Shown here one piece after another: positions 23,748 through 32,015 of a stretch of 46,308 nucleotides of DNA (position 1 is the first letter of the stretch; the number at the start of each line of letters is the position of its first letter). Source of the DNA: Thermoguttaceae bacterium (lineage in GTDB: Bacteria; Planctomycetota; Planctomycetia; Pirellulales; Thermoguttaceae); NCBI GenBank assembly GCA_017441605.1, contig JAFRXD010000003.1:1-46308 (forward strand). The letters are read 5' to 3'. The position numbers and the translations under genes were made by a program. The notes below the pieces were generated by a model that ran no database searches, was not told the origin of the DNA, and was given only the letters and a program-made list of their open reading frames with translations.

Positions 23748-26418
23748 AGCGCGAGGCGATTTCGACGAGGTCCTCTCCGTTAGAGACGATCGGCTCGCTG
23801 GGTTTTCCGTCGATTAGCGTCTGATACGAGATCCCCCTTCTCGCGAAAACGCGAATCTTGCTCCCCTCGGCTCGCGCTGGGAACGGGGCGACGACTCGCT
23901 TTCCCGCGACGTCGACGACCGAGACTCCGGTAAAGCGCCCGTCAAGTTTCCAAAGCAGATCGCGGAGCTGACAAGGATTGATAAACAACGGGTTGCGCGT
24001 TTGGCTCGCGAGATCGAACGAGTCGGGAAGGAGCCCGGCGAACGCGCCGTCCGGACATTCCTGTTTTTGCGCGCAAACGGCGATTCCCTCCGCGATTGCG
24101 CGCCAATCGAGCGAGTCGTCGAGCGGCGCGAGTTCCAAGAGCGCCGACGCGTAGGAGATCCCGCACCACTGCACCGGAGTCCCGATCCAGCAAGGGGCGA
24201 TCCAGTTCGTCGTTCCGTAAACGGGAATCGTCGCGTAGGGCATAATCGCCCCATCGGGCAACGCGCTCGAGCGCCACAGATAGACGAACGGCAGTCCGGC
24301 GAGCGCCCAGCGACGCGCCTCGGCGAGGTATTTCGCGTCCCCGGTCGCGCGATAGGCGAGCGCGTTGAGCCGCGCGCATTCCGCCGCCGCGAACAAGTCG
24401 GGAGTATGGAGCGACAGCTCCCAAGTCTGCGCGCCGCGAGGAGTTCGGAGCTTGGAAATAAAGTCGAGCCCCTTGAGCGCGGCGTCGAGCGAAGCGCGAT
24501 CCCCCGCGTAGCGATACTTGTCCATAAGGGGCGCGAGCCGAATCGCGCAGTCGCCGGAGGCGTAGTCGACGTCGGAACCGCGCAGATAGGGTCCGACGTA
24601 GCGGAACGATCCGTCCTCGCGCATATCGGCGAGCGCTTTGCTCGCTCGCGTTTCGAGCGCTCTCGCGACGAGCTCGCCCTTGTTCGCGAGCAAGACGGAC
24701 GCGAAATTGTCGGCCCGCGCGCCTCCGATATCGATTCTCGGGGTTCGCGGAAGCTCGCCGGTCAGTTCCCAAATCGCGGAGACAAAATCGCTTCCGTAGC
24801 AGGCGTAGTCGTGGCCGAGCCCGGCGCCGACCGCCCCCGCCCAGCCTTTGTTGGGGATTTGCAACGCGTCGCCGAGAAGCGCCCTCAGATGGAGCGCGTC
24901 CTCTTCCGCCGCGGTTCGTGGGCGCGCGGGGACTTCCGGCAAGCCGATTTCTCGAACCGCCCAAAGTATCGACTCTTCGATCGGCGCGCGCGTCGCGAAT
25001 CGTAGTTTTGCTTGGAACTTACGACCGCAAACCCCGAATCGCGAGGTCGTTTCGTCCCCGTCGAGGAAATCGGGAACCGCGAAGCAAACGCGCTCCTCCG
25101 GGGCGTCCCAGACGAGCGCGACCGACGCGAACTCCGTCGACAGCGCGACGAACGGCGCGGTTACCGACATGGTCGGAGGCGCGAATCGCGCGCGCTCCAG
25201 CGGATTGACGTCGAGCGAGGAAGAGCTTCGCTCCCCGCGCTCGAGATACTCTACCCCGGGGAGAACCGCTTGCTCCATATCTCCGAAAACGCGAACGGTC
25301 GGCGCGAAAGTCGGGATTGGAGAGTCGACCGAAACGGAGAAAACGTCGTCGGTTAGCGAAAAACGCGCGCCGGAGACGACGATTTCGTTCCCCTCGCGAA
25401 CGAGGGGCGGCGGATCGATCGACTCGACGTCGCCCGGGGAGCCGAAGAGATCGACCGCGCGCGAGTTCGGCTCGAAGAGGGGCGAGAGCGCCGCGAGTTT
25501 GGCGCCGTCGGAGCGACGAACGACGAGCGCCCCGCTCGCGTCGGGAGCGAATTTAACGACGAGCTCGTCGCTTTCGAGGGCCTCCCAAGAGTCGACGGTC
25601 GCGTCGGTTAGCAAATCGCGCCAAATCGCTCGATAGCGTCGCGCCGTCGATTCCCCGTCTCCCCAAGTCGCGACGACGTCGATGGTTTCGAACGGTTTTT
25701 CTTTTGGAAAATATCGGACGAGGCTCGTCGTCGCGCCGGGCGAGAGCGCGATTTTTTCCGTTTCGCCGCCGCCGCGCGCTTCGATCTCGCGCGACTCGTC
25801 CCCGATATTGGCGACGCTAAACTCCAATTTCCCGTCGGCGATCGAGAACGCGCCGAATTTGACCGGGCGATAGTCGATTTTAACGAGCGCGATTGTCTCG
25901 ACCTCGATTTCCCCCGCGTCGAGTCCCAAATCGAAGCGGAGTCGCTTTAATTTGCCCGTCGAGGCGATCGGAACGGCGTAGGTTCGCGTCGCGCCGTTTT
26001 CGTCCATCGCGAATCGGGCCGAGCGAATCTCGTCGAATTCGAGCGCGCCCTCGGGCAAGCCCTCTTCGGAGACGAAGATCTGCGCGAATCCGGTCGTCGT
26101 TCGGCGCGCGGTCAGCTCGACGAGGAAATCGCCCTTTTCGTCGAGCGAGTCGAGCGCGGGACTGAAGAAATAGGGATCGCTTCCCGTCGAGAGCGCTCTT
26201 AGACTCTTCTCGGTTCGCGATAGCTCGACGTTAGGACCGTTTTTCCAGCCGTCGAGGGGCGTTGCGGGGTTGGTAAAATCGAAGGTCGCGACGACGCGTC
26301 TCCCGGCTTCTTCGCGGGGGATTGGATCGAGAGACGGGTCGTTGGCAAGGCTAACAAAAACGCTCGCGAGCGCGAAGACGGTCGCGAGCGTCGAATCGAA
26401 GAGAAAACGTTTCGGCAT
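23746..26418 (-). CDS. large secreted protein with predicted alpha/alpha-barrel domain
   Basis: 890 residues with a signal peptide (about 1-25, ending SLA). The first 480 residues read as successive beta domains. From about 500 to 840 the pattern changes to paired helices with aromatic and Gly motifs (GAVGAGLGHDYACYG, REDGSFRYVGPY, WIAPCWIGTPVQWCG), like the six-hairpin (alpha/alpha)6 barrels of glycosidases and polysaccharide lyases. The last 60 residues are a small beta domain. I cannot name a family. It starts 6 bases after the nitroreductase stop, so the two are translationally close although functionally unlike. The ATG lacks a strong ribosome site, which suggests coupling to the upstream gene. 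Confidence 0.72.
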   Translation of the reverse strand: MPKRFLFDSTLATVFALASVFVSLANDPSLDPIPREEAGRRVVATFDFTNPATPLDGWKNGPNVELSRTEKSLRALSTGSDPYFFSPALDSLDEKGDFLVELTARRTTTGFAQIFVSEEGLPEGALEFDEIRSARFAMDENGATRTYAVPIASTGKLKRLRFDLGLDAGEIEVETIALVKIDYRPVKFGAFSIADGKLEFSVANIGDESREIEARGGGETEKIALSPGATTSLVRYFPKEKPFETIDVVATWGDGESTARRYRAIWRDLLTDATVDSWEALESDELVVKFAPDASGALVVRRSDGAKLAALSPLFEPNSRAVDLFGSPGDVESIDPPPLVREGNEIVVSGARFSLTDDVFSVSVDSPIPTFAPTVRVFGDMEQAVLPGVEYLERGERSSSSLDVNPLERARFAPPTMSVTAPFVALSTEFASVALVWDAPEERVCFAVPDFLDGDETTSRFGVCGRKFQAKLRFATRAPIEESILWAVREIGLPEVPARPRTAAEEDALHLRALLGDALQIPNKGWAGAVGAGLGHDYACYGSDFVSAIWELTGELPRTPRIDIGGARADNFASVLLANKGELVARALETRASKALADMREDGSFRYVGPYLRGSDVDYASGDCAIRLAPLMDKYRYAGDRASLDAALKGLDFISKLRTPRGAQTWELSLHTPDLFAAAECARLNALAYRATGDAKYLAEARRWALAGLPFVYLWRSSALPDGAIMPYATIPVYGTTNWIAPCWIGTPVQWCGISYASALLELAPLDDSLDWRAIAEGIAVCAQKQECPDGAFAGLLPDSFDLASQTRNPLFINPCQLRDLLWKLDGRFTGVSVVDVAGKRVVAPFPARAEGSKIRVFARRGISYQTLIDGKPSEPIVSNGEDLVEIASR

Positions 26419-26424
26419 ATTCGT

Positions 26425-26961
26425 TTAGTTCGCGTAGAAGACTCGGTTGGGCTTTCTCGGGGGCGCGGTCGGTTCGGGACAGTCGGCGTAACCGATGGCG
26501 CAATGCCCGATTCCTTCCCATTTGCCCTCGACGCCGAGATCTTTGAGGAGTTGTTTGAACTCGTCCATTTCGAATTCTTCTTTTGCGCGATGGATCCAGC
26601 AACTGGCGACGCCGAGGGTATGAGCCGCGAGCATCATATTGCCCATAACGAGACTACCGTCGTAAACGCTCGTCGGCCAATTCTTGTTGCCGAGAACGAT
26701 AAGCGCGACCGGGGCGCCGTAGAAGGGGTCGAACCCCGCGTCCCAACCACCGATTTGGCAGTTGATCTTGGAGATCCGATCGCGCAGTTCCTTGTTCGTT
26801 ACCGCGACGACGATCGCCGCCTGCTCGTTTCTACCGCTCGCGGCGTAAATTCCCGCTTCGATAATCTTATCGATCACTTCTTTCGGGGGAATTTCGCTCT
26901 TGAATTTGCGGACGCTGCGTCGCGTCTTCATCGCTTCGATCACGGGGTTGTCTAGATTCAT
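26425..26961 (-). CDS. nitroreductase family FMN protein
   Basis: 178 residues, typical of short nitroreductases. The FMN-binding opening is MKTRRSVRKFKSE, followed by AASGRNEQAAIVVAVTN and the C-terminal LGVASCWIHRA and EGIGHCAIGY pieces that contact FMN in the family. Such proteins use NAD(P)H to reduce nitro compounds, quinones or flavins in the cytoplasm. A perfect AAGGAG lies 7 bases before the ATG. It follows two iron-sulfur flavoprotein-like genes (17-base gap) and precedes a secreted protein (6-base gap), so it belongs to a redox-flavoured operon. The physiological substrate is unknown. Confidence 0.92.
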   Translation of the reverse strand: MNLDNPVIEAMKTRRSVRKFKSEIPPKEVIDKIIEAGIYAASGRNEQAAIVVAVTNKELRDRISKINCQIGGWDAGFDPFYGAPVALIVLGNKNWPTSVYDGSLVMGNMMLAAHTLGVASCWIHRAKEEFEMDEFKQLLKDLGVEGKWEGIGHCAIGYADCPEPTAPPRKPNRVFYAN

Positions 26962-26978
26962 TGAGTTGCTCCTTAGAG

Positions 26979-27614
26979 TTATTTTTGGAGGAGGTCGACG
27001 CCAAGTTGAAAGGCGGCTTCCAAATCTTTTGGGAATTGGGTTTCGCGAACTTGTTTTTTGCGCGTTTCGTCGAACGTTGCCATATTAAACTTGGAATAGT
27101 CGTTGACCTGCAACGTGTCGAACGACGGAAGAATTTTCGTTGTTCCGTTCAACAAACTGAAGATTTTCATTTGCCCTTCGAGTCGAGCCGCGTATTTTTC
27201 GGCGTAAAAATCCTTGGGAACGTTCATTGTCAAGACGATTCCGACATTAATTTTACCTTTAAAGTAACTGCTTCCGTCGTCGTAGGAGAACGCGGAGAAC
27301 CAAAGTCGTTCCAGCGCGGCGCGGAGTTGGGCGGTAATTTCGCCAAAGTAAATTGGCGAACCCACAATTAGCGCGTCAGACTCGAAAATCCGATCGATGA
27401 GCGGAGACAAATCGTCTTTCCAAAAGCAACGATTTCTCTGTCCGTCCTTGCGCTTGCACAGCAAGCAACTTCTACATCCCGAGTAGTTTAGATCGTAAAG
27501 GTTGACGAACTCGGTTTCGGAGCCGACCGATTCCGCGCCTTTTTGAGCGGATTTGAGAAGTTCCGCGGTATTCCAGCTCTTGCGGGGACTTGCGTTTAAT
27601 ATCGTCGTTTTCAT
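26979..27614 (-). CDS. iron-sulfur flavoprotein-like NAD(P)H-dependent oxidoreductase (copy 1)
   Basis: 211 residues from ATG 27614, matching the length of its twin; the TTG just before is ignored. The flavodoxin-like fold opens with TILNASPRKSWNTAELL, the phosphate loop for FMN. Cysteines C47, C50, C53 and C63 form a compact CX2CX2CX9C cluster like that binding [4Fe-4S] in archaeal-type iron-sulfur flavoproteins (usually CX2CX2CX4-7C). The loop SPIYFGEITAQ contacts the flavin in this family. Likely a cytoplasmic electron carrier or quinone/peroxide reductase. Ribosome site AAGGA is 12 bases away, a bit far. Copy 2 lies 69 bases upstream on the same strand; copies agree best in the N-terminal half. 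Confidence 0.88.
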   Translation of the reverse strand: MKTTILNASPRKSWNTAELLKSAQKGAESVGSETEFVNLYDLNYSGCRSCLLCKRKDGQRNRCFWKDDLSPLIDRIFESDALIVGSPIYFGEITAQLRAALERLWFSAFSYDDGSSYFKGKINVGIVLTMNVPKDFYAEKYAARLEGQMKIFSLLNGTTKILPSFDTLQVNDYSKFNMATFDETRKKQVRETQFPKDLEAAFQLGVDLLQK

Positions 27615-27683
27615 CAAAAATCTTTGTCCTTGTTGTAAGACCGGGTATTCTTCGATTCCTTCGCGGAAGTAAGTCGGCGATCG

Positions 27684-28319
27684 TTAGAGTTTGAGAAGTT
27701 CGATTCCAAGCCGAAACGCCGCGTCCAAGTCTTTGGGAAACTGGGTTTCGCGAACTTCTTTTTTATGGGCTTCGTTAAATCCGCCCATATTGAATTTGGA
27801 ATAGTCTTTGACCTGCAACGTGTCGCAAACGGGAAGTATTTTAATCGAGCCCTTTAAAAAACTGAACGGTTTCAATAGAGCGTCAAATTTTTCAGCGTAG
27901 AGTTGGTCGTAAAGATTCTTGGGAGCGTTCATCGTCAGAACGACCCCGACGTTGATTTTGCCGTCGAAATAACTACTGTAGTCGTCGTAAGAAAGCGCGA
28001 CGAAAATCAAACGTTCCATAAGGGCGAAGAATTGACTCGTTGGATTGCCAAAATAAATCGGCGCGCCAACGATCAGGGCGTCCGATTCGTAGATCCGGTC
28101 AATAACCGGCGATAGATCGTCTTTCCAAAAGCAATGATTCCGCTGTCCGTCTTTGCGCTTGCACAGTAGACAACTGCGACAACCCGCGAAGTTCAGGTCG
28201 TATAGGTCGATATACTCTGTCTCGGAGCCGACCGATTCCGCGCCCTTTTGAGCCGATTTCAGTAGCTCGGCGGTATTCCAGTTCTTGCGAGGACTCGCGT
28301 TTAGAATCGTGGTTTTCAT
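27684..28319 (-). CDS. iron-sulfur flavoprotein-like NAD(P)H-dependent oxidoreductase (copy 2)
   Basis: 211 residues, clearly a tandem duplicate of copy 1: the first 90 or so residues, including TILNASPRKNWNTAELL and the whole cysteine cluster C47/C50/C53/C63, differ at only about ten positions, while the region after PIYFG that covers the flavin and substrate pocket has diverged much more (SQFFALMERLIFVALSYDDY against AQLRAALERLWFSAFSYDDG). That pattern suggests the same cofactors but different substrates or partners. AAGGAG lies 8 bases before the ATG. It sits 43 bases after the Rpn nuclease gene on the same strand. Confidence 0.88.
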   Translation of the reverse strand: MKTTILNASPRKNWNTAELLKSAQKGAESVGSETEYIDLYDLNFAGCRSCLLCKRKDGQRNHCFWKDDLSPVIDRIYESDALIVGAPIYFGNPTSQFFALMERLIFVALSYDDYSSYFDGKINVGVVLTMNAPKNLYDQLYAEKFDALLKPFSFLKGSIKILPVCDTLQVKDYSKFNMGGFNEAHKKEVRETQFPKDLDAAFRLGIELLKL

Positions 28320-28362
28320 CTTTATGACTCCTTGATCGCGTCGATGGGGCTATGTCCGAGAT

Positions 28363-29550
28363 TCACGCCAAATTGAGACTTTGCGCCCACGTTTGGATTT
28401 GTGGAACGGTCGCGCCCGTGCATTCCGAAACTTCGTCATATGAATATTTTTTGACCAGCATATTCGTCGCGACTCTTTTCAACGCCTCTTCCGTTACCCT
28501 TTCCGTCACCCTTTCCGTCACCTTTTCTTCCATAGCTTTTTCCTTTTCCTCGCTAAACCATCCGTCGAGGAAAGACAATTCTTTTTTCATATCGGGATTC
28601 TCCAAATAATTGACCGCATCGAGATAGGTCTCTTCGGTAATCGGTTGTCCTTCGTTATTCGCCTCGTGGAGCGCGTAGGCGAAACTCATGTCGATAAAAT
28701 ACTTCGCGCGCCAGTCGAATTTCTTGATCTTGCCGAAAATTTTCATTACCGCGTCAAGGTTTTTCGCCAAAATTCTTTTTCCCGCGTACCCTAGCGCCGA
28801 AAAAGCCCCGCGAACAAGAGGGGAGCCCTTGATTTCGCCGTTCATTAGGAGGCGCGTTATATTGACGCAAGGAATATCGAACGAGAGCGAGTAGCGATCT
28901 AGTCCTTTGGGCAAATAGAAGAGGTCGGACCATTTCGGCGCCTCGTATTTCTCGTTCGAGCCCGTGTAAACGATCAACGCGATAGCTTGCGGGCAACGAT
29001 TCGACTTTTGGCTCTTGTCGGACTCCCGCTCGTTCAGGGTCGCTTTTGTCGTTAGGGCAACGTACTCGAGAATGTTCAGAAGGGTTCGCCGTTTGTCGCG
29101 GAGACAGCGCTGGGCTTTGTGCTCTACGATAACGTGGATTATAACGTCCGCGTCTTTGGGATCCTTGCAGGGAACGACAAAGGCCAGATCGGCGACTTTG
29201 CGCTCGAACATCAAATTGACGCGCGTCGTCGGCTCGAACCTCAAATTGTCGAAATCCAACGTTTCCGCCAATTCCGGGAAATATTTCTTCATTACTTCGA
29301 TCAAAATTTTTCGATCGGACATAACCAAGAAAAAGAACAGGTCGTGGATCGACCCGAGAACCGAGCGCTTCTTGTGAAACTGTTCGTGGAAGAACCGGAG
29401 CCGTTCGTTTCGCTCTTCGGGCGTAACGGGACGATCCGAGTTCATTAGATATTTTAGAAACGCGGCCTTCTCTTCTTTGAGGGCTTCGTCTTCAACGCGA
29501 ACTCTTTCGTTCGCCAATTCCCTCGTTATTCGCGTCCGCTCTTTTGCCAT
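28363..29550 (-). CDS. Rpn family PD-(D/E)XK nuclease / putative transposase
   Basis: 395 residues from ATG 29550, which follows GAGAGGG and lies about 45 bases after a predicted promoter; the longer frame from TTG 29631 would start inside the -35 box. Residues 69-92 (IHDLFFFLVMSDRKILIEVM, then KKYFPE) are the standard Rpn opening, and D121 with E143-x-K145 (VEHKA) form the PD-(D/E)XK nuclease site. E. coli RpnA-like proteins cut DNA and promote RecA-independent recombination. The C-terminus has a KVTERVTERVTE repeat and a small helical end. Genome copy number is unknown; such genes often occur in many copies and vary between relatives. Confidence 0.9.
   Translation of the reverse strand: MAKERTRITRELANERVRVEDEALKEEKAAFLKYLMNSDRPVTPEERNERLRFFHEQFHKKRSVLGSIHDLFFFLVMSDRKILIEVMKKYFPELAETLDFDNLRFEPTTRVNLMFERKVADLAFVVPCKDPKDADVIIHVIVEHKAQRCLRDKRRTLLNILEYVALTTKATLNERESDKSQKSNRCPQAIALIVYTGSNEKYEAPKWSDLFYLPKGLDRYSLSFDIPCVNITRLLMNGEIKGSPLVRGAFSALGYAGKRILAKNLDAVMKIFGKIKKFDWRAKYFIDMSFAYALHEANNEGQPITEETYLDAVNYLENPDMKKELSFLDGWFSEEKEKAMEEKVTERVTERVTEEALKRVATNMLVKKYSYDEVSECTGATVPQIQTWAQSLNLA
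28489..28524 (-). repeat. three 12-bp tandem repeats in the Rpn gene
   Basis: Three consecutive 12-bp units (plus strand TTCCGTTACCCT, TTCCGTCACCCT, TTCCGTCACCTT) encode KVTERVTERVTE in the protein. They are multiples of three, so slippage would change the repeat count without a frameshift. Confidence 0.85.
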
Positions 29551-29602
29551 TTTGCCCTCTCTTGGAGTTGTTCGAGACAACGCGCCCAAGCCGCGCGACG
29601 TT

Positions 29603-29631
29603 ATTGTATTCGTCTTTCGGCTCGGGGTCAA
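29603..29631 (-). promoter_or_regulatory. promoter of the Rpn-flavoprotein-nitroreductase run
   Basis: On the minus strand TTGACC (29626-29631) and TACAAT (29603-29608) are 17 bases apart, predicting a start near 29596 and a leader of about 45 nt before ATG 29550. It is the only strong promoter I see for the five co-directional genes down to 23746. Confidence 0.78.
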
Positions 29632-29659
29632 GTTATTTGAGCGCGAGGGAATGATCGAT

Positions 29660-30256
29660 TTAATAACCTCGCTTTTTCACGACGGTCGGGTAGCGATCGA
29701 CTATGTATTGAAATCGCGGACAATCGCGGTCGTGGTCGTTGATCATTCCGCAGGCTTGCAGGTGCGCGTACATCGTGATCGCGCCGACGAAGCGGAATCC
29801 GCGCTTCTTCAAATCGGCGGCGATTTGCGAGGAGAGCGGATTCCCCGCCGGGATTCGCATATTGTCGTGAGAGCGATAGACGATCGACTTGCGATCGGTC
29901 CAGCCCCAGAGGTAGTCGCAAAAAGTTCCGAATTCGGCGCGAACTTCCAAGAATCGGCTCGCGTTAGCGACGATCGCCTCGATTTTGCGACGCGAGCGAA
30001 TCATGCCGTCGGTCGCGAGAATCCGCTCGATCTCGAACTCCCCGTACTTCGCGATCGCGTCGTAATCGTAGCCTTCGAAACACTCGAACATAATCGAGCG
30101 CTTCTTGAGCATAAGATCCCAACTAAGCCCGCACTGCATGCATTCGAGCGACAAATGCTCGAACATCGCGCGGTCGTCCCAAATGGGAACGCCCCATTCC
30201 GTATCGTGATAGACGCGATCGATCGCGCTCATTTCCGGCCAGTTACAGTATCCCAT
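29660..30256 (-). CDS. tag: DNA-3-methyladenine glycosylase I
   Basis: Removes 3-methyladenine from alkylated DNA as first step of base excision repair. 198 residues, the family length. The zinc ligands of E. coli Tag are all present at the same numbers: C4, H17 (in YHDTEWG), H175 and C179 (in NDHDRDC). The catalytic-pocket Glu38 is in LSLECMQCGLSW, and KKRGFRFVG plus MYAHLQACG complete the fold. GGAG lies about 9 bases before the ATG. It begins 27 bases after the nadB stop on the same strand, so both probably share a transcript. Confidence 0.96.
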   Translation of the reverse strand: MGYCNWPEMSAIDRVYHDTEWGVPIWDDRAMFEHLSLECMQCGLSWDLMLKKRSIMFECFEGYDYDAIAKYGEFEIERILATDGMIRSRRKIEAIVANASRFLEVRAEFGTFCDYLWGWTDRKSIVYRSHDNMRIPAGNPLSSQIAADLKKRGFRFVGAITMYAHLQACGMINDHDRDCPRFQYIVDRYPTVVKKRGY

Positions 30257-30283
30257 CGGGCTTCTCTCCTCGCGACTCGCGCG

Positions 30284-31939
30284 CTATTCCTTGACAAAAA
30301 TCGAGTGAACGGCGGGAACGTTCGGATCGAACGGGGGGCAGTCGCTCCGATTGTGCCCGCCGCGCGATTCTCGCCGTTGCAGCGCTCCCAAGACGACGAG
30401 CTTGGCGACGAGAATCATATTTTGGGTCTCCCAAGCTTCGACGGTATTGAACTGTTTGGAGAGCAAGAGTTTCGACCAGTTCTCGATGCTTTGAAGCGCC
30501 TCGTTGAGCCCCGCCTCGTCGCGGGAAACTCCGCAAAGCCGCTGCATCGCGGATTTTAGGGACGCGCGCGCGTCGACCAAATCGACGGCGTCGACGCTCG
30601 ACGGCGCCGGCGGGTTCTCCAAAGGCAACGCGCGATACTCGTCGGTCGTCTGCATCGCGATTTCTCCGGCGAGTCGACCGGTTTGCTCGCCGTAGACGAG
30701 CGCTTCGAGCAAACTGTTCGACGCTAGGCGATTCGCGCCGTGCAACCCCGTGCTGCTGACCTCGCCCGCCGCCCAGAGCCCTTTGATCGTCGAGCGACCG
30801 AACTCGTCGACGTAGACTCCGCCCATCGCGTAGTGCGCGGCGGGGCGAACCGGAATTCGATCTTTCGTTATGTCGACGCCAAACTCGGCGCAAATCGCGG
30901 CGATGCCGGGGAATCGGTGGAGAATCCAGTCTTTGTCTTTGTGGGAAATATCGAGATAGACGTTCGGCGAGTTCGTCTTTTGCATCTGCTGGACGATCGA
31001 TCGGCTCACCACGTCCCGCGGGGCGATTTCGGCGCGCTCGTCGTAGTCGGGCATAAAGCGCCGACCGTTCTTGTCGAGCAGCAACGCGCCCTCGCCGCGC
31101 ATCGCCTCGGTGATGAGGCTCCGGCTGCCTCCCGCGATATAGAGCACCGTCGGGTGGAATTGAACGAACTCGAGATCTCGGCAATTCGCCCCGGCGCGAA
31201 ACGCCATCGCGACCCCGTCCCCGCAGGCGACGCTCGGATTGGTCGTCTCGCGATAGATTTGCCCGAGCCCGCCGGTCGCGAGGATCGTTTGCTTGGCCCA
31301 GAGCAACTCCAGCTCGCGCTCTTTTTCCCAAAAGACGACCGCGCCTCGGCAGAACCCGTCGTACGTGAGCAGGTCGATCGCGAACGTGTCTTCCCAAACG
31401 CGGATATTGGGGCGCTTTTTGACCTCCTCGACGACCGCGCGCATGATCTCGGCGCCGGTGGAGTCTCCGTTGGCGTGCAGCACGCGGAAGTGATCGTGCC
31501 CGCCCTCGCGTCCGAGTTGGATTTCGCCTTTGTCGTCCCGGTCGAATTTCGTCCCGTACTCGATCAGCTTTTGGACCTCTTTCGGACCGGAGCGCACGAT
31601 CTTTTCGACGATTTTCTTATCGCAGAGCGCGCCTCCCGCGATCAGCGTGTCTTTGACGTGGTTTTCGAATTTGTCGCCGGGGGCGTTCCAAACCGTCGCG
31701 ATCCCCCCTTGCGCCTTAACGCTGTTCGACTGCGAAAGTCCCGCTTTGCACACGAGCAAAACTCGTTGCGACGGATCGACCGAGAGCGCGGCGGTCAGGC
31801 CCGCGAGCCCGCCCCCTAGGACTAGGACGTCGGTAAAGAAATGAGGGTGCAGTTTGGCGTGGAACGGCGCCAAATATCGCGGAGAACCGCTCGTTCGTAT
31901 GATTCGGTCCATTGTCGCTTGAGTCGTCGCGGCGTCCAT
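30284..31939 (-). CDS. nadB: L-aspartate oxidase
   Basis: Oxidises L-aspartate to iminoaspartate with FAD, the first step of de novo NAD synthesis; fumarate can replace oxygen as acceptor in anaerobes. 551 residues, near the family length. The FAD-binding LVLGGGLAGLTAAL is at about 39-52, the flavin contact KAQGGIATVW follows, and VQFHPTVL, RPAAHYAMGGV and GANRLASNSLLEA are the conserved succinate dehydrogenase/NadB-superfamily blocks. No nadA or nadC is next to it here. The ATG at 31939 has a GAG-type site at 9 bases. The gene lies 76 bases after the cytochrome gene. Confidence 0.95.
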   Translation of the reverse strand: MDAATTQATMDRIIRTSGSPRYLAPFHAKLHPHFFTDVLVLGGGLAGLTAALSVDPSQRVLLVCKAGLSQSNSVKAQGGIATVWNAPGDKFENHVKDTLIAGGALCDKKIVEKIVRSGPKEVQKLIEYGTKFDRDDKGEIQLGREGGHDHFRVLHANGDSTGAEIMRAVVEEVKKRPNIRVWEDTFAIDLLTYDGFCRGAVVFWEKERELELLWAKQTILATGGLGQIYRETTNPSVACGDGVAMAFRAGANCRDLEFVQFHPTVLYIAGGSRSLITEAMRGEGALLLDKNGRRFMPDYDERAEIAPRDVVSRSIVQQMQKTNSPNVYLDISHKDKDWILHRFPGIAAICAEFGVDITKDRIPVRPAAHYAMGGVYVDEFGRSTIKGLWAAGEVSSTGLHGANRLASNSLLEALVYGEQTGRLAGEIAMQTTDEYRALPLENPPAPSSVDAVDLVDARASLKSAMQRLCGVSRDEAGLNEALQSIENWSKLLLSKQFNTVEAWETQNMILVAKLVVLGALQRRESRGGHNRSDCPPFDPNVPAVHSIFVKE

Positions 31940-32015
31940 ATCGTTCTCGTCTTCCTTGGAGTCGGGACGCGATCGCTCGCGCCCCCTTGGTTCGCGTTAC
32001 GGGAGAAAAGGAAAC

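Noticed and set aside
28363..29550. Rpn gene as evidence of a mobile element
   Set aside because: No flanking inverted repeats or target duplications seen; Rpn genes need not be parts of transposons.
29548..29631. Longer Rpn protein from TTG 29631
   Set aside because: The extension would begin inside the -35 box of a strong promoter; ATG 29550 has a ribosome site and fits the family.
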